Source of the DNA: Sordaria brevicollis
Lineage: Eukaryota; Ascomycota; Sordariomycetes; Sordariales; Sordariaceae
Length of the DNA: 64,000 bases
NCBI GenBank assembly: GCA_033439795.1
Contig: JAUTDP010000008.1
Span: 2,852,001-2,916,000 of the forward strand
Reading direction: 5' to 3'
A model generated the notes under the pieces. The model saw only the letters and a list, made by a program, of their open reading frames with translations. It made no database searches and was not told the DNA's origin. Of the stretch, positions 26,691 through 39,008 are shown piece after piece; position 1 is the first letter of the stretch, and every line of letters begins with the position of its first letter. Position numbers and translations under genes: made by a program.

Positions 26691-28050
26691 TCGGTTCCGA
26701 TTCAGAATTTTCGTAAGCGTTATTTATAATTATTAATATTTATAATATAATTTAATTTTAACCCCTTCGCTATATTGGGCCCGGTAATTTATCTAATATA
26801 AATTCCGAATTCGGTATTTTCGCTAATATATTCGCCCCAAAAAATAATTTTAAGAAAATATTAGTAAATGTACTATATTAATTATTAATTACTTTAATAT
26901 ATATAAAATTATTAATACGAAATACTTTCGGTCCGCTATCTTTAGAATTTTTTAAAATTAAATCGATTTCATAAATAGGAAATAAGTACGTATAATTTAT
27001 TATAATAATTATAATTATTAATTTAATCGGATAGAAACGCTCTTTAATAAGGTTAAACTACCGTTTAAAGCGCCGAAATTTATATTATAAATTAAATTAC
27101 TTCTATTTCGTTTAAATAATTTTTTTGCAAACCGCTTCGGATTAAATTATCCTTTTAATATCGATTTCCAATTACTATATATTATCCTTATATTACCCGA
27201 AATTTCGTAATAAATCGTTCGTATTATAATTGTAAATAAAACGTTAAATATATTTTATAATTTATTTAATTTTATTTAACGTACTCCTCTACTATAGGAA
27301 TAAAAATATTTAAATATTTATAAATAAAACTTTTTCTAAGAATATAAGAAAATTATATCCGATATTAAATTTATTTATATTAGTAAGCGAAATATAATTA
27401 TTATTAAAATAATAGTAGGTAGGGAATATAATACGTAACCTATTCTATTTATAATTTAGGGGGCCGTATTATATATTATATACTTATCGGCCCTATTTTT
27501 TATTTTAGAACTGCGATTAATTAAGCGCTATATTACCGGTAATAATTATTAACGCCGTTAATAAAATTATTCTAAATTTCGACTTCGCGGCGATTTATTT
27601 ATTTTAATTTAATCCCTTTATATTTATTTTTATAGGAATTATTTACCTCTACGTAATTTAATTTTATAGGATTAAAATAATAAAAATAATAATTAAATTA
27701 ATTAATTTGAATAAGAATTAACGTATATGAAATTATTTCGATTGCTATTAAAATTAATATAAATAAGTATTTTTTAATTCTTATTTGAATTAATATATAT
27801 TTATTTATATTCAATTTATTAATATCTATTACTTATCATTCAAAGCGTTATATTATTATTATCCGTCCGTTAATTACCGGAAATTATAATATTTTAATTA
27901 TAACATATTAGACTTATTTAAATTTTAATAATTTTTAGGATAAATATAAATATAATTATATATAACTTTATAAATCCTATTAAAGACATAATATATAATA
28001 TAGTATAAATATTTAGCCTATTTCTATAAATCTTTTATAATTTATAATTC
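26691..28050. other. RIP-mutated AT-rich stretch, no gene seen
   Basis: CpA-poor sequence with no LTR, tandem repeat or readable motif. Short open pieces occur on both strands but do not form a consistent frame. It presumably derives from older repeats. Confidence 0.5.
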
Positions 28051-28735
28051 CGTAACCAATCCCGCCTTTTATTTATATATTTTTATAATATTTATTTAAA
28101 AAATTATTTCGAATACGTTTATATTAAGACCGGGAAGGAATTCGGAAATATTACCGCTTATATTAAATTATCGATAATAAATCTATTTATTCGGCTTCGT
28201 ACCCGCTATATAATGAAAAGTTAATATATTTTTGAAAACGGTAAGGGTAAAAGGTTATTTATAGAACCGGACGTAAATATATTATATAGTAATAAATTTA
28301 ATAATTTTAACGTTCGCTTATAGAGGGAGAATAAAAATTATTTAAATTATAATTTATATAAAAGCGGTATAAGGCCGGCGGCGTAAGGAATTAAGGGCGC
28401 AATTATCAAAATAAATTAAGCGATATTAAATATATATTATTTACTTTTTAATTTTAAAAGTATATTCGTTATATAAAGATTAAAATAATTAGAAGTATTC
28501 GTTTTTAATATATATTATTATTATAGCGTATAGAAATTATAAGAGGGAGGGAAAATATAAATAATTATCGAAGAATTTAGACGAAGGAAAGATATAATAT
28601 ATATTATATCCGCGTAAAGACTACGCGCTCTTAGCGTAAAATTTAAAATAAATTCTTTATATTTTATTAACGTATAAATTAAATAATATTAAATTAATAT
28701 AATAAATATAAAAAATACGCTTTTAATTTTTTAAT
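28050..28735 (+). pseudogene. Unidentified RIP-decayed reading frame
   Basis: A plus-strand frame is readable for roughly 220 codons. It contains EYVYIKTGKEFGNITAYIKL (about 28117), KGKRLFIEPDVNILY (about 28245), YKSGIRPAA-GIKGAIIKI (about 28360) and YPRKDYALLA (about 28609). The stops fall where Gln or Trp codons are likely to have been. The piece is Lys/Arg-rich and looks like a nucleic-acid-binding or catalytic protein. I do not recognise the family and see no RT or integrase motif. It could be a transposon protein or a duplicated host gene killed by RIP. Confidence 0.35.
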
Positions 28736-30560
28736 TGTTATTTTATGTTATATTTAAAAGGTTAAGTATTTTTTTACCCTTTTTTAAAGTCCCCGCCCCC
28801 GGTTTAATATATTAATTAAAAAGTATTTTAACCTCCGCCCGTATAATAAGAATTCCTACGTCCAATTTAGCCTCGAGAATATACGTTATATTATAAAACG
28901 CTTCTACGTAATATATAAAAGTATTTTTTTAATTTTCAAATATAATATTTCGAAATATATATTAATAAAATAAATAGATACTTTTATAATATTAATTTTA
29001 GCCTTTATATATTTAAATTAGCGTTTTAATTTATTTAAATTATTAATTAGTACGTTATACTACGCGTTTTTTAAGTAATAAATCTTTCATTTAATATTAT
29101 TTAACGTAATTAAACTTTATATTTCGCGAATAGATTTTAATAATATATTTTTATAATATATAAATACTATATTATAAATATTAGTATATGCGCGGTATTT
29201 TATTTATAAAGGAAAATTTACTTTCCCCGTTATTTAATATAAATTAGAATAGAAAGTTAAATAAAAAGCGAAATATATTTACTACTTCCGTATTATTTCC
29301 CTTTCTTTTACGTTAATCCGGCAGATATTATAATTTTTATAGAATTAAATTACCGAAAATAGAAATCGGAATACATTTTTCTTAATTGAGGGGAGGGGTT
29401 CGAGATATTTATTTAAAATATAACCGCTTTTCGCCCTATATTATAATTTCTTCGGGCGGTAATTTTTTAAATAACTTTGTAACGGGATATTTTAAATAAT
29501 TATTAAATTTGATTATTAATTCCCTTTATTTCATTTTTACGCTATTTATATAATGAATTTCAATTTTAAATTATATTACCTATTTAATAAACGAAAGTTA
29601 AATAATAAAGGCTTTATATAATGAAAATTTGAATATACGTAATATAATATTTAACGTATAATTAATTATATATTTTATCTAATTTTTTTATAAAAGAATT
29701 TAAATAACGGGGCGTAATTTAATCGACGCCGGTTATATAAATAATATATTAGCGTAAAGGAGGTTAAATACTTGAATTTCGAAATAGGTTTATAATTATA
29801 AATAATAATTTTACGGCCGTTTTAATATTAAAAATAAAATTATTAAAATAGTAAATTAATAGAATTAATTAAGGTTATTCGTTTTTAATATTTAAAAATC
29901 GAAGGGCTTTAAAATTAAATAATATAAAACCTTTTTATTAAAACTAGGTTTTACTTATAGGAAACGAATTTTATAAACGACCTATACGCATTTAATAGGA
30001 ATCCGAACGTTAAAAACTTTAGGGGGTAAGTCCCCTTTTATATTATAATAGAAAGGAAGATGATTTAAATTATTAAAAAGCGGGAATAGGTTATTTTATT
30101 TTTAAAACGTTAATATAATTATTAAAACGAACCGAATATTATTTATTTTATTAATTTAATTATTTCCCCTTTTAAAGCGCTTTGTATTAATAATTAATAC
30201 GTTATAATTTGGAGGAGGATATAAATTTCGAATCCCGGTATTATCTATAAATAATTCATTATTATATATCGTTTTTATTTTCCTCTTTTTAAATAATCGC
30301 TAAATAATAAGGTACGCCTTTAATTTACTATCCCGACCATTAAATCTAATATTCTCGCAAATTAGACCCTAACCCCTATTAAATTTAATATTTTTATAGG
30401 ATTAATAGCTATTAAAATCGTTTAATCATTAAGAATATAAATTAAACGAATTTATTAAATGTAAATAATAAAATATTTATATATTAAGGATAATAGTATT
30501 TATATTATTATCTTTAAAGATATTCTTTATAATAATATATTTATTATTCTATTCGATAAA
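28736..30560. other. RIP-mutated AT-rich stretch, no gene seen
   Basis: Continuous AT-rich sequence with few CpA. No LTR ends, target duplication or consistent frame. Purine- and pyrimidine-rich patches near 29385 and 30020 are not next to anything resembling an LTR. Confidence 0.45.
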
Positions 30561-30566
30561 TTTATT

Positions 30567-30955
30567 TACGAAACGAATAATAAATTAAAGGTCTAAGGGT
30601 CGTTCGTAATACGTTAAAAATATTAAAATATCCGCAATATAATTAACGAAAAATTAAATAAAGTATTTTAATAATTAAACGGTAATACGAAATAGTAAAT
30701 TAATATTTATAAATTATATTTAAAGGCGTAAATAATAAAAGGTAGAAAATAAAACATACCCGCGAAACGAATAATGAATTAAAAACTTAAAGGCCGCTTA
30801 TATTATATTATAAAGATTAAAAGAATTTATTAATATAATATATAAAAGGTTAAATAAAATATTTTAATAATTAAATATAAAAAGATATAATAATAATTAA
30901 TAATTGTAAATTGTATTTAAAAGCGTAAAGAATAGTAAGGGGTAAAGAATATAGG
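30567..30955 (+). repeat. Direct tandem duplication, two units of about 190-200 bp
   Basis: Unit 1 (about 30567-30764) and unit 2 (about 30765-30955) share gaaacgaataat(a/g)aatta at the start. They also share aa(a/g)tattttaataattaaa in the middle and aaattgtatttaaa(a/g)gcgta-like sequence later. Differences are mostly transitions plus small indels. Read on the plus strand, both units give an R-LNK-FQQLN-like segment followed by KGR/KGQ, so the duplication may lie in a former coding region. Confidence 0.6.
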
Positions 30956-32340
30956 GAATAAATTAGAATTAAGAAGGAGGGAAGTCCTAGGAAATAAAGT
31001 CGGAAGCGAAATTACCTCGTTTTATTTCTTAAATTTTTTTCTAAATTATATTATTTACGAACTTTATTATATATTTTAACGTTATTGATTATCCTTTTAA
31101 AATTTATTTTTCGTATTAATTTAATAGTAAATTATATATTAAGGACTTTTTTTATTAAAATATTAATATTTATGTAGGACGTTATATAAAGCGTTAGAAA
31201 TAAATATTAAATAGAAATTCCGCGTAAATATATAAATATATTAAATTGGAATATATCCGATATTTAATTATTAATTTATAATATTAGCGCTAAATTTACC
31301 GAATAGAATTTATCTACTTTATTACTTTTCTTATTTTATAATTGGCTATTAATTAAAGTATTATATTTGTTTAATAATAAATCCGTAAAGTAATTTACCG
31401 TAATTATATATATATAATTTTTAATTTAATATTTACCCTATACCGATTAACGTTTCGAATAGGGGTTTAACCGTATATCGTTATAAATATAATTTTTAAG
31501 CGAATAAATCAATTAAATTCTCGCATTCGGTAAAGTAAAATAAACCAATCTTATATCGATTATATTATTTTATTAATATCGGTTTTCAAAGTTAAATATA
31601 AATAGAAATTTATTAATATAATTGGTTATAATAATAATTATTAATTTTTACCTTTATATTTACTATATATTATAAATTCGTTTAATCATTTTATTACTAT
31701 ATTTTAATATTATTATATACCGAATACGATTATAATTATTATAAATTTATATAAAATTATTAACGTTAAATAGGAAATTATATTTATAATTAATTATTAA
31801 AATCTTTAAACCCTAAATATTTAATACCTTTACGGCCTCTAATAATGCCCGGCCCCTATTTAATCTAATTTTATATTCTTCTAAATTATAAAGGTTAATT
31901 ATAAAAAGAATAATTTAAATAAAGTAAAATAAATTCCTTATAATTTATAAGGCGCCCTTATTAATTATTGCTAAAATGAGCCTAGTAAATAATAATATAA
32001 TTGCGAATATATTTAACCGAAGCTTCGGATATTTAAATTATTATATTGTCGTTATATATATCGCCGCCTAAGAATTTATAAATTGCCTATATATTTACCG
32101 CCTTACCGAACCGCTAAACGAACCGATATTCGTCCTTATTAAAAGAATTATATTTATTATTATAATATATATTCCCGTAATTTAATCGGGATTCGTATTT
32201 ATAAATTTTATTCGTACCGTTATTATTAAAAAGGTAAACGCGGTTATAAAAAATATTAACTTCCTTTATTTTAAAAATACTTTTAAATTGCTTTCCTTTA
32301 AATAATTTAAAGGGGGGGTAAAGTAATTAAATTATTGAAA
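30956..32340. other. RIP-mutated AT-rich stretch ending at the GC island
   Basis: No recognisable gene. A 12-bp-arm imperfect hairpin (taggaaataaa / tttatttctta) lies at about 30989-31035. The region ends with a purine run (aaagggggggtaaag, about 32310) shortly before composition jumps to near-balanced GC at about 32340. Confidence 0.5.
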
Positions 32341-33018
32341 CGCCCATCCTTCCGAATTGAACGTGGAGTTGCGCCGAGCCTCGAACTATAGATTGAAATA
32401 CCAAAGGTTGTACTATGGGCCCGCGCAGCGAAACTTCAAGGAAGGAGCGGCGTTTCTATCTATAACGGTTCGGATAGTAAATTAATTACACTCCAACCCT
32501 GGAAAGATTGTTGGCGCGGTACTTCGGAAAACACTTTTCCTTCCGAGGTTTGGTGATGTGGGATTTGGCGCTGCAAGAGCTGGGAACACGTTGAAAATAT
32601 TTCCCTTTAAGGTATTGTCAATGGAATTCAAATTCGCTAGTCTGAATTTCACTTTCCACCCTGGCTTTGCGACCGTTTGAGCCAATCAGAGTCTAAAGAC
32701 CGCTCGTCTTTAGCCTCAAAAATCCGACCAGAAGTCCCACGCTAACAAACAAACCAGCATTGAACTGTAGACAAACCCTCCGTGCGTTACGGAGTCCGGA
32801 CCCAAGCAATTCAAGTTGCGTCCTCGATGGGGATTGGTGTGGATGATGTTAGGGGATCAGGAGGACTCGTCAGATTAGGATTCTCGAGATCGAGGTTTTC
32901 CATCTTCCATCACAGTTTCCAAGCTCTCACAGTAAAAGTGCGAGGGTCATCTCAGGGTCATTACTCTTTTTCCCCCTCTCTTTGGGGTCTTGGGGTCTCG
33001 GGGGCAAGAACAACCCAT

Positions 33019-33041
33019 GCGGGGGAGGGAGGGGAGGGGGT
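33019..33041 (+). other. G-rich run with quadruplex potential
   Basis: Four G-tracts of three to five bases separated by single A residues (ggggg a ggg a gggg a ggggg) meet the usual G-quadruplex pattern. Function is unknown. Confidence 0.55.
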
Positions 33042-33106
33042 GTTCGTCGAATTGTCGGCTCGTTCCTGGCAGCTGGCCCCTCACGGCAATCAACCCTGAC
33101 CCTGGC

Positions 33107-33111
33107 AGCTT
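33107..33111. repeat. Target-site duplication of Copia element D, left (agctt)
   Basis: agctt directly before the left LTR; the identical five bases follow the right LTR at 39004-39008. Confidence 0.92.
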
Positions 33112-33307
33112 TGTAAGGTTACGCACAATAACAACAAGCTGATCAAATCAAGTAGATTGGTGATGTATCTAAAGGGAGAAGAAGAGAGAGGGGCGGAAGG
33201 TTTGGAGGTCTAAAAGTCTGGTGCGGTTAGGGCAGGGCATAGTACAGATTAGGCATAGTAAATATACTAGTTAATATACAACCTAGTAAATGCCAAACCT
33301 ACCAACA
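33112..33307 (-). repeat. Left LTR (3' LTR) of Copia element D, 196 bp
   Basis: Aligns without gaps to 38808-39003. The outer half (33112 to about 33240) is unmutated: tgtaaggttacgcacaataa here against tataaagttacgtataataa on the right. The inner end is mutated: aatatactagttaatataca here against aatgtactggttagtgtgca on the right. Confidence 0.95.
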
Positions 33308-33399
33308 CACCCCTATAGACCGAAAGACTATTAAATCTCTATCTATATACTATTATATTTATATAGTAATAATTATTCATAGTATTTTTCCTTCTACTT

Positions 33400-35000
33400 T
33401 CAACCCTAGGGAACCTTCTTCTATACTATTCTTAATAACGTAATAAACCTCGTATATTTCTCTAGCTTTAGTAGTTTAGTAAAACTATTAGCTAGTATTT
33501 TATTACCCGGTAAATATTCGATTATAAATACCTTTCTATTTACCTCTTAAATTAGTTATTTGTAATAAATATCGATATATTTATTTTTTACTAGGATATT
33601 TAAATTTAGAACCCTAATCTTCGCATTACTATTATCCGTATAAAGGATTCTATTTAATTTACCGTATCCTAAGTCAATCCTAAGTTTATTGAATATACCG
33701 CCTACCTAGGTTAGAAATTTAGCTATAGGTATAAGGTTAGTAAATTCTACTTCGGTCGTACTAATTATAATAAAGTCTTACTTCTTAAATTTCTAAAGGA
33801 TTAATCCATATATAAAGAATATAATATACCTAGCGGAGCTCTTCTTAAATAGAATATCGTTAGTAAAAGAAACATCCGCATAAATATAGAAAATTAGCGC
33901 TAATAAAGGTATTAACATACCTCCTAGAATAATACTTAAATTTAAATATTCGGTTAAATAGCGTTAAAGGTATTTTATAATAATTATATAACGATTTATT
34001 AGTACCTTATTTCTTTTAATTAATTTACTTACAGTAAAAGTAATATTTAATCTTATATTAATAAATAACTAATTTAGTAAGCCTATTTTCTTAAAGTATA
34101 GCTTAATATTATCCGATAATTCGATACTCCTATAGATTTTATAGTCCGGTAGCTATAGTATTTTAACGCTATTAAATTTATCCTCGTTAAATTTAGCTAT
34201 AATTATTTCTATATACCGTTATTAAAAAATAAAAATTATCCTAATCTTCCGATCCCTAATAATATCCTAACCTAGAAACGTACATACCTCTCTTAATTCT
34301 TTAAATTTAAAATAATTAATTAATTAGTTCTTTATTTAAATAATAATTAATTTAATCGGTACGGTAATTAAAAGGTCATCGACGTATAATACAATTAATA
34401 TATATAATCGTCAATTAACGAAAAGATAAGCGTTTATATTAATAGGTACGAAGCTAATTTCCTTTATTACGGGGATTAGGGTCTAAAATTAATAGAATAA
34501 TAACCGTTTTAAATTATATAGGGCTATTAATAATAAGTAAATTACATCGTATTTATTATACCCTTCTAGAAGTTCTTTAAAGTAAGTAGGCTACTCGATA
34601 TAATATTTAACGCTATTTAAAATTGGTATATTAAAGAAGGTTATATCGAAATTGAATTAATAATATTCGTAATTATTCGTAATTATTAGGGTAAAAAATA
34701 AGCGAACGTTAATAAAATAAGCTACTACGGTATAAATATCTTAAATAGCCTAATTTTCTTCTTTAAAATTGCTATAAATAACTTATCTAACTTTAACCAT
34801 CCAATCCTTTTTATTAATAATATACTTTTCGTTATAAATTTATTTACTTAGTAGTACGATTATATCTTTAGTACGGGGTATAAAGATATAAACCTTTCGA
34901 TCTTTTAAGGCTTTAATCTACTTCTTTATTACTAGCAACCAATATTTTTCAAAGTTCTAGAGGCGCCTAACCTATTAATAATTCTAAGGAATAATACGAC
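33400..35000 (-). pseudogene. Copia pol: reverse transcriptase and RNase H of element D
   Basis: The minus strand reads LYVDDL at 34372-34389, the catalytic box typical of Copia RT, with both Asp codons intact. Downstream on the minus strand (33400-33960) is an RNase H region: ADVSFTNDILFKKSSA (about 33865), then TTEVEFTNLIP (about 33750), LYTDNSNAKI (about 33640), KYIDIYYK and IIEYLPGNKILA (about 33510). These match the Copia RNase H order (SSTEAE, TDN-SA, K-HID, EYVPT). Upstream, the RT start is decayed. Gln/Trp-to-stop changes interrupt the frame. Confidence 0.85.
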
Positions 35001-37340
35001 TATTTTTAATCGAAATAAAATAGGATATTTTATAATATACCTTTATAATTAATATATAATATATTGAGGAAGGTCGATATATTATCCGTAATTCTATTAA
35101 ACTATAAAAATTATTTAGAAGGATTACTTTATTTTAAATTACGTTACCTTTACTATCTACTACTTTTTAATTTATATAATCGAAACCGGTTAATTTTACC
35201 GCTAAACGTCGAAATTTACCTTCGCTTACCTTTAATTTTAATACCGGTATTTATATAATAATATTTAGAGTAGAAGGTTAATTTTTTTATTTATTATTCG
35301 ATAGTTCGGTCGGAAGAGGAAGGAGAATAAAAATTAATAATTTAAATTAAAATTTCGCGACTTTCTTTCCTAAATTAAAATCGAACTTCTTTATTCGTAA
35401 CGGGTTTAATATACCTATAGGAGGGAAACGCGCCGCCGATACGGGGTTTTATAATATATTAGGTAATAAAATACTAAGAATAATATATATTATTTATTCG
35501 CGTTTAAATCGGTCGTTATTATTATCGAAGAAATATCCGGGAGGGAACGGGTCTTCTTTATCGAAATCCTCGAAATCGAAAAGGTCTTTATTATTACGCA
35601 AATCGGTATCTTTATCGAAATCATTCGTTTCGATCGATTATTATATTACGTTATTAGCGGATAGCGTAATAATAGAAGCGGGCGGAAGCGGTATTAATAA
35701 CGGTGAAAACGGTTATTAAGTAGCTTGAAAAGTTTATTATTAGGTTGGAGCGTTTATAAATAACGGTTTTTATTATTATTATTAATTAAAAGGTTACAGT
35801 ATTAGAATAGCTTTTAGAATCGGCAATTGAAGGATAATAACGGTTATTTCCTATAATTTTTTAATAATATACTAGGGAGGAAGTATAATAGCCTTTTATT
35901 ATTTTAATAGGCCCGATGCTACTATACTATTAACCTTAATTTAAATTTAATAATTATTATTAGTAATTTTATTAATTTCATTAACGATTTAGTTTAAAAA
36001 TACGATATAATATTTAATAATTTTTCCCTTATTATTACGAATAAGGTTTTTATTAAGCGTATCCTCTTCTAGGAAAGTAATTACGCTAGTTTAAATAATT
36101 TTATTAATTTCTAGATTTTAAATAAAAATAATACGATTATATAGATTATTAAATCCGATAAATTTTCCCTTCTTTATTCGTACTTTAAATTTATTTCCTT
36201 AGAGACGCTTTTCCGGCTTAATAAAGTAATAAATAATATAGAAGTAAGATTGTAGGTATTTAATATAGGGTTATTGGATTTTTTTTAGGAAATTAATAGC
36301 TTTAGTAAGTAATTCCTATAAATTACGGCCGTTATAGGCTTTGGATAGTAGAAGGTTAAGGACCCTTACAATATAATTAATAACGAAAAGTTATAAGCGT
36401 TTTGGTATCTAAAGGTTTAATATTAATATTCTAGCGTATTATATAATAATACCCCCAGTTCGTTCTACCTTTCTTTATATTTATAAAATATATAATATTA
36501 ATTTGAAAAGTTCGATGCCTTCTATTTTGGCCTACTTAATAATCTTATTTCGCTAAAATTCCTTAATATTAAAGCCAAATTTTGGACCACTATTAAAACT
36601 TAAGGTCCTAATCTTCAGGCCGCTACTCTGGAGTTTAACTTATTATTTGAATTCTTTAATTTGGATAAACGTATTACCCTTATTAATTATAAATTTGGCC
36701 TAATAAAACCTAATAATTTCGTTAATGAAGTAAATTATATATTTATAGCCTTTATAACCGGCTATAGTATAAAATACTATATTAATATAAATATAAGCTA
36801 ATAATTGGGTTATTACTTTATTAGTAATCTTAAAGATAATATTATATGCCTTTATTTAAATATATACTTTATAAAAGTATTCGTCGAGGTTATTAAATTT
36901 AATACTAGCCGCTTAATAAATTTTAATAATTTGGTCTTTTTTAATGTATATAAATCGACGATATATTATTAAATAATTAATAAATACCAATATTATATAG
37001 CGGGTATCCTATCGAAAGTCTAGCTGGGTATAAACTAGAAGAATTAGAAGATTATTAATCCATTTACACTAAAGAATAACCTTATTATTATATATTAAGA
37101 TCCTATTAGTTTTTATATCCTATAATATACCGTTATTTAAAAGGGCGCGGTTAGTTAAGAAATTTACTGGGGTTTTTAGGTTATAAATAATATCTTTAAT
37201 ACGGATTTTAACGTTAATATTAGTCGTTATTAATATTGTAAACTCTATTATATTTATGTAGTATGCGTACGTTGAATTACCATTACCGACTATATATACG
37301 ATTAAATATAGGAGTAGTTATAAATCGGTAAATTATTTAA
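35000..37340 (-). pseudogene. Presumed Copia integrase region of element D
   Basis: In Copia elements integrase lies between protease and RT, so it should occupy this stretch on the minus strand. The segment is AT-rich with scattered open pieces. I could not place the HHCC or DDE residues with confidence. The open frame at 35064-35258 on the plus strand is a chance frame. The assignment rests on position. Confidence 0.4.
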
Positions 37341-37350
37341 TATAATTAAA

Positions 37351-37380
37351 GATATTGGAGGTACAACCGGAATCGAAAAT
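37351..37380 (-). pseudogene. Copia aspartic protease motif of element D
   Basis: The minus strand reads IFDSGCTSNI, the DSGC/DSGA active-site pattern of Copia proteases that cleave the Gag-Pol precursor. It is followed by a VGNGNSTY segment at about 37270-37300, as in relatives (VGNGS). The catalytic Asp is intact. Gag would lie to the right, about 37500-38750; its frame is too broken to outline and I saw no intact CCHC box. Confidence 0.7.
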
Positions 37381-38807
37381 AATTAAATTGTACAATCTAT
37401 TCTATTATTGCCTTAGAGCCTATTAGTTTTTAACGTTATTATAAGTATATTATAATTGAAGTTAATTAAGAATAATTAATTAATATTAATCTCTATATCG
37501 AATATACTTTATAGCATTTATTAGGGGCTCGATTAAAAATCTATATTAATTATAAATATACTACCTCTATATAGTAAGGCCGTATTAGCAGTAATAATAG
37601 GGTTAATAAAGTTAATCGAAACATTATTACCTAGGGTATTAGTACTAACGGTAATAATAGCGGCGGTTTTCTTAATAAGGGCCTCCTTCTTTCTACGTTA
37701 AGTATTAAGAGCTTTTTTAGGCTTATAAAATTAATAAATATCGGCTTTCTTAATAAAATAATAGCTATAGGGTATATATTTTTAATAGATATTAATCTTC
37801 TTAGTACAACCGGGGGTAGTATAAGTAGTACGGGTATCCTCCTTCTTAATTTTAATCGACGAGGTAGTATTATTACCGGTATTATTATTAGTAGCGGAAG
37901 ACTTAGAAATATTAACGTTAATATTAAGCTTAAATTTAATATTAATTATATTATTAAATTTAGATAAAAGAATACTAATAATTAAAATTTTATTTTCGAA
38001 ATCGGTAGTTTAATAACGAATATCGATAATATAAATACATTTAATAGTATTATATAGGAAAATAATTTTTAAGTCTTCGTTTATTTCGAATTTAGTATTT
38101 TTTATACGTTTACGTAGAATGGTATATTTAATTAGGAAAGAAGAAAGGGTCGGAAACTTCTTACAATTAAAAGCTAAAAATTCGGTAAAGACTTCGCTAC
38201 AAACTTTTTTAATAATATAAGCGACGGTGGCTTAAATAAAATTATATAAGACCTTAGGGTCTTTATTCTTATAATCCTAACTATTAAAACGAAGGGTAAT
38301 AAAAATATCCGGGTTCTTAAGGGTAAATAATAGGAATTTTATAATATAAGCGCGCTTAGCGAATTAAACTTTATATTTTTCAATATCGGTAGCGTCAAGC
38401 TCTTCGACGGTATTAAAAATATAATCGGTTAAATTAAAATAGTCGAATTCGGTTTCTAAATATTAAGCCCAATTATTAATATTGTTAACGCTTTAGAAAT
38501 AAACGAGGGAGGAAGGTATATTAAATATAGCGATTATATTAATAAGATCGTATATCGAAGTAAAGAAATTAGCACGTTACGTAGTATTTTAATTATCGGT
38601 CGAAGAGCTTATCGCTATCGATTGTTTAATAATCTTTATAGACGTCGCGGGGTAAACGCTAATTTACGAATCGATAATCGAATTGCGACGTATTTATCCC
38701 GGTGCGAAAGGCCTTAAGAAGGTTTTTAATTAATATCGTAAATATAGGGCGATTTAATAGAATAGCGTGCGGGCGATTAATTAAAAAGATAGGGAGGGCT
38801 TATAATT

Positions 38808-39003
38808 TATAAAGTTACGTATAATAATAATAAGTTGATTAAATTAAGTAGATTAGTGATGTATTTAAAGGGAGAAGAAGAGAAAGGGGCGGAAGGTTTA
38901 GAGGTTTAAAAGTCTGGTGCGGTTAAGGTAGGGCATAGCATAGACCAGGCACAGTGAATGTACTGGTTAGTGTGCAACCTAGTGAATGCCAGACCCACCA
39001 ACA
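38808..39003 (-). repeat. Right LTR (5' LTR) of Copia element D, 196 bp
   Basis: Equal in length to the left LTR. Here the inner (left) part carries T and A transitions, and the outer part from about 38940 is pristine, including agtgaatgccagacccacca. Confidence 0.95.
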
Positions 39004-39008
39004 AGCTT
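39004..39008. repeat. Target-site duplication of Copia element D, right (agctt)
   Basis: Exact match to 33107-33111. Confidence 0.92.

Larger units (their letters stand above)
32341..33111. other. GC-balanced island, left part, no gene identified
   Basis: Composition and CpA content are normal here, so this DNA escaped RIP. Open frames (32482-32685 minus, 32782-33099 plus) are short and low in protein character. It contains a CCAAT box (ccaatcag, about 32681) and a G-rich run at about 33019-33041. The island was continuous with 39009 onward before Copia element D inserted: the pre-insertion join would be ggcagctt followed by gctcgcacc. Confidence 0.6.
33112..39003 (-). mobile_element. Complete Copia LTR retrotransposon D (5,892 bp), partly RIP-mutated
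   Basis: The 196-bp LTRs, perfect agctt duplication and minus-strand pol in the order protease, (integrase), RT, RNase H define a Copia element. On the minus strand the LTR begins TGTTGGTGGGTCTGG and ends in TTACA. The interior is AT-enriched but keeps more CpA and GC than the Gypsy elements, and the RT catalytic box is intact. It inserted into the GC-balanced island. Several stops still interrupt pol, so it is not coding-competent. Confidence 0.95.

Noticed and set aside
27430..27500. Possible LTR end around a G-rich run followed by a GGCC inverted repeat
   Set aside because: No second copy, polypurine tract or target duplication could be found.
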